Shown in pieces: positions 62,201-64,000 of a DNA stretch of 64,000 bases. Position numbers and translations under genes: made by a program. The notes below the pieces were generated by a model. It had not been told where the DNA came from. It was given only the letters and a program-made list of their open reading frames with translations, and did not search any database. The stretch's first letter is position 1; each line of letters starts with the position of its first letter. Source of the stretch: an uncultured Lachnospiraceae bacterium (GTDB lineage Bacteria; Bacillota; Clostridia; Lachnospirales; Lachnospiraceae); the NCBI GenBank assembly GCA_947177165.1, contig CAMWTP010000008.1, forward strand, positions 1 to 64,000. Reading direction: 5' to 3'.

Positions 62201-62650
62201 GGAAATCTGGCGAGGGAAGAAAACTATGAGATTCCGATGAATATCAAAGGTGAGATTACATCGGTTAATCTGAAGATTTATCACAATGCATCACAGACTG
62301 GAAAAGTGGCAGTGACGCTGGAGACAGAAAACCTTGGAAAAGTCGCGGCTGAGTTTGATGTCACCAATGACCGCATATCTGGAATGATTGTGTATGAGAA
62401 CCGTGCACAGCAGACAGAGCTGACACAGCTGGAGGAAGCGGTAAAACAGGAGCTTGGCAGAGTGGGCGGCAGGAAGACCGGAATCAGCCTGGTACATGCA
62501 AAGTCTGTAGATCTGAACAGATTCGGACAGGACAGGGATGCAGAGAGCACGGCGGACGGCGCGAAGGTTTCGACAGGCGAACTGTATCAGACCGCAAAAG
62601 CATTTTTAACAGTATTAAAAACAGGTTTCAGCAATCCTGACGGTGCTTAA
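59276..62650 (+). CDS. DUF6240-type flagellar protein with FliK-like C-terminus
   Basis: A protein of 1124 residues, hydrophilic, rich in Glu/Ala/Gln, with no signal peptide. The middle has repeated motifs of the form GxxMNxKNLxxA or NxxAxxA (for example GKEMNIKNLTEAQ, GAQMNFKNMLSAV, GQNISIDNIQAAS). The C-terminal part, KVAVTLETENLGKVAAEFDVTNDRISGMIV, resembles the hook-length control domain of FliK. Position behind a sigma-D-like promoter and before flagellin supports a flagellar role. ATG 59276 is preferred to ATG 59270 because AGGGA is then at better spacing. Assignment to DUF6240 is from memory of Lachnospiraceae families. Confidence 0.7.
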   Translation: MNITVDTQHSASVPVNTESTTTTYKPAAQGTGTVARSGYTLDIADKVMDNEAYGGHGMTAEDIMQQAANSNAQSKQDFMIVMSSCVSGEDLQKMQEEGFQPGSVDVETYVTIVDRIKVTLAKAGVEVAGYNDNLDLDTIEQIVGSRTNAGALVNELVEKLSDALQKSDMPVTNENIAELVSAVMEASGIGELSEDAVKYLIVNGKAPTIENIYKAQYSSAENIRQSHGYYSEGQGSYGRYYAKKADSINWNNLEGRIDSVVKEAGLDTDAATKARAVANARWLVESGIELNAGNLTKVTELKNLSLPLSQDDIAAACVTAMENGKSPVEADMRGEQSVAERAHEIAEQVEQISDEAVHEVVASGKEMNIKNLTEAQRQIEGQQTAAGQTDETEITGVNEPADAESLKEVQARRQLEEIRLMMTEEANRHLLKAGISVDTTELSKLVEALKAAEDSIRAVLFQGGNAEENTERALLYEETLTKTKELSGMPAAVLGRILSKVSQSTLLNIHEAGKELQSQLENQPDQHSDGKNPNQNQQGKASAAYETLMTEPRKDLGDRISKAFRNIDDILTDLGLETSESNRRAVRILGYNRMEISEDNINAVKEADSQVTGVISRMTPATTLQMIREQKNPLEMTMEELEAYLDSKDADPAQDAEKYSKFLQRLDRTKGINAEEREAYIGIYRMFRQIEKSDGAVIGSLVATGAQMNFKNMLSAVRTAADKNMDVRVDDGFGGLEDLITKGKAIDAQINAGYHRSSDQNADHGSDGQNTGAASQEQYYARLSGEINDEMAKRTDFAQLDASEITADTTIEAFADTVKAARMAEDSEQMRQEKAENLESFRRDMHEVEQIDEQIIETLIDYGQNISIDNIQAASTLIYERGSLFRQIVNGSAEDSDDADTADGTDSGPDESGVLQQADSFVENLTDSRQAGVSYQEIIREANKAVEEMLYTGDPANAKIDVKAAKALYKGLSLAGNLAREENYEIPMNIKGEITSVNLKIYHNASQTGKVAVTLETENLGKVAAEFDVTNDRISGMIVYENRAQQTELTQLEEAVKQELGRVGGRKTGISLVHAKSVDLNRFGQDRDAESTADGAKVSTGELYQTAKAFLTVLKTGFSNPDGA

Positions 62651-62675
62651 AGGCTTATAGGAAAGAGGAAAATGC

Positions 62676-64000
62676 ATGAGAATTAATTACAACGTTTCAT
62701 CAATTATAGCAAAAAATGCTATGAATAATAATGATAAGAGAGTGACGGCATCGACGCAGAGGCTGTCTAGCGGATACAAGATCAACAGCGCCGCAGATAA
62801 CGCGGCTGGTCTTGCCATCGCAAGGCGCATGAACGCGCAGATCAAGAGCTTACAGGCGGCGAATCAGAGTGCCAATGACGGTCTGTCTGCCCTGAATACG
62901 GCGGATGGTGCCATGGCGGAGATCCATGACATCCTGCAGCGTATGAATGAGCTGGCAATTCAGTCGGCAAACGGTACCAATGCTGACTCAGACAGAACAA
63001 TGATACAGACTGAAATCGATCAGCTCGTGAGCGAGATTGACCGAATTGCAGAGACGACGGAATTTAACTCGCAGAATTTGCTGGACGGAAGCTTTGCTTT
63101 TAAGGCGTATGCCAATATTGATAATGTGAAAGTGATGTCTCACACGGAGGGCGTTGCGACTGGAACTTATGTGATCGGACAGTTGAAATACTACCACTAT
63201 GAGGATACAACGACCAGGTATTCGACAGAAGAGACGAAGATTAAGGATCCGGATGGAAAAGTTGTCGATGTCACGTATGAGCGGTCCGAGGAGCAGGTGA
63301 CAGAGGCAGAGCGCTACGAAGTCAACAATGAGAAAGACCTGCTCACCAATAATCTTGTGACAAGCGCATCGATCAGCCAGTATGAGACACAGATCGATCA
63401 GATGAAGGCATTTCCGGATGGATCTAAGATCACGGTTGAGGATGAGAATATTGTCATCAAGGCGCAGGGCAATTTTGAGATGAAGATTGCGGTGAATGAC
63501 AGAACACCGATTGACAATACTGCGACGGGACCGACAACTACAACAGTGGCAAGCACTGCAGTTAATACAAAGCCTGATGCAGTGGAAAGCATAAAAACCA
63601 CATACAAAAACAGCGCCACAGGCAGTACTGTAGTTACGACAACTTCTTATAGTTCCGTGGAATGCTACAGGAATATTGCGGTGAAGGGCCCTGACGGAAA
63701 GCGCTACAATATCAGCGAGCTCAACTTCTTCGACAATGTCGACTCGGCGGGAGAAAAGATATCCGGTCAAAACACAGAGATATATACAGACTACAAGGGT
63801 GATAACGGTAAGAGTCTGAAGGACGATTTCGCAGAGTACTTTAAGGATCAAAATCCTGGCTGTGCTGTCACCATTGACGGGGTAACGTGGGATGGCGCCG
63901 ATACTTTTACGATAACATATACTACAATAGATGGAAAGACGGGACTTTCAACGAAAGGCCAGACTGCGTCATTTAATCTGTACAAGGATACGAACGAGTA
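62676..64000 (+). CDS. Flagellin (3' end outside the window)
   Basis: An open frame of 441 codons up to the window edge. The N-terminal D0/D1 region is typical: MRINYNVSSIIAKNAM, TASTQRLSSGYKINSAADNA, AGLAIARRMNAQIKSL, NDGLSALNTADGAMAEI, ELAIQSANGTNADSDR and FNSQNLLDG. A variable domain rich in Thr, Lys and Tyr starts at about residue 150. Flagellin polymerises into the filament after export by the flagellar type III system. GAGG lies seven to eight bases upstream. It follows the DUF6240 gene by 25 bases, so it is probably cotranscribed. Confidence 0.93.
   Translation, partial: MRINYNVSSIIAKNAMNNNDKRVTASTQRLSSGYKINSAADNAAGLAIARRMNAQIKSLQAANQSANDGLSALNTADGAMAEIHDILQRMNELAIQSANGTNADSDRTMIQTEIDQLVSEIDRIAETTEFNSQNLLDGSFAFKAYANIDNVKVMSHTEGVATGTYVIGQLKYYHYEDTTTRYSTEETKIKDPDGKVVDVTYERSEEQVTEAERYEVNNEKDLLTNNLVTSASISQYETQIDQMKAFPDGSKITVEDENIVIKAQGNFEMKIAVNDRTPIDNTATGPTTTTVASTAVNTKPDAVESIKTTYKNSATGSTVVTTTSYSSVECYRNIAVKGPDGKRYNISELNFFDNVDSAGEKISGQNTEIYTDYKGDNGKSLKDDFAEYFKDQNPGCAVTIDGVTWDGADTFTITYTTIDGKTGLSTKGQTASFNLYKDTNE

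Overview
The window reads as chromosomal DNA of an anaerobic, flagellated, Gram-positive Clostridia, most probably a Lachnospiraceae member. The evidence is the LoaP-type NusG paralogue heading a polysaccharide operon, the nadABC-niaR operon, BspA-type leucine-rich repeats, VanW and DUF6128/DUF6240-type proteins typical of that family, AGGAGG-like ribosome binding sites, TTGACA/TATAAT promoters and a sigma-D-like promoter before flagellar genes. This is inferred from gene content; no rRNA gene is present.

Region 1 (1-19.4 kb) is a surface polysaccharide locus. The 3' end of an acyltransferase and a VanZ-family gene precede a strong promoter, a leader and loaP. Then come a WbuB-like glycosyltransferase, a heparinase II/III-like protein, wecC, a bi-domain oxidoreductase, a second Gfo/Idh/MocA oxidoreductase, three more glycosyltransferases, a Wzy-like polymerase, glf, a PP-loop protein, a Wzx-like flippase and wecB. 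WecB and WecC should supply UDP-ManNAc and UDP-ManNAcA, and Glf should supply UDP-Galf. The part from about 8.3 to 17.75 kb is visibly AT-rich and looks like an exchangeable, strain-specific cassette. A broken copy of the VanZ 3' end with its terminator lies just after wecB, so the locus is bracketed by a direct repeat.

Region 2 (19.5-22.4 kb) holds three tandem, nearly identical genes for PD-(D/E)XK nuclease-like proteins. They differ mainly in the number of a 12-bp (AWDE) repeat.

Region 3 (22.5-35.3 kb) is core genome: murG and a TSCPD-domain gene on the minus strand, the de novo NAD operon nadA-nadB-nadC-niaR with a probable NiaR operator over the nadA promoter, a DUF6128-type gene, a DUF1186/SEC-C gene, a viroplasmin-RNase H and a full-length Lhr helicase.

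Region 4 (35.3-45.8 kb) holds a large secreted Ig-like-repeat surface protein behind a long hairpin. It is followed by a five-gene operon: SGNH hydrolase, flavodoxin-fold reductase, VWA/DUF2201 protein, MoxR-type AAA ATPase and BspA-type LRR protein. The operon has a clear promoter, a structured 5' leader and a strong terminator, and its last three genes are the best candidate here for an undescribed system.

Region 5 (45.8-59.1 kb) is housekeeping and envelope: a membrane-anchored FKBP/trigger-factor-like chaperone, two small hypothetical genes (one a probable lipoprotein), a degenerate HD-GYP protein, a gene-poor 0.67-kb region with two inverted perfect DnaA boxes and a candidate structured RNA, a lipase-like hydrolase, tadA, a membrane GT2, a DEDDh exonuclease, a VanW protein, an AIRS-related protein with Lrp and a class I aminotransferase, and trmL. 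Region 6 (59.1 kb to the end) starts a flagellar locus: a sigma-D-like promoter, a FliK-like DUF6240 protein, and flagellin cut by the window edge.
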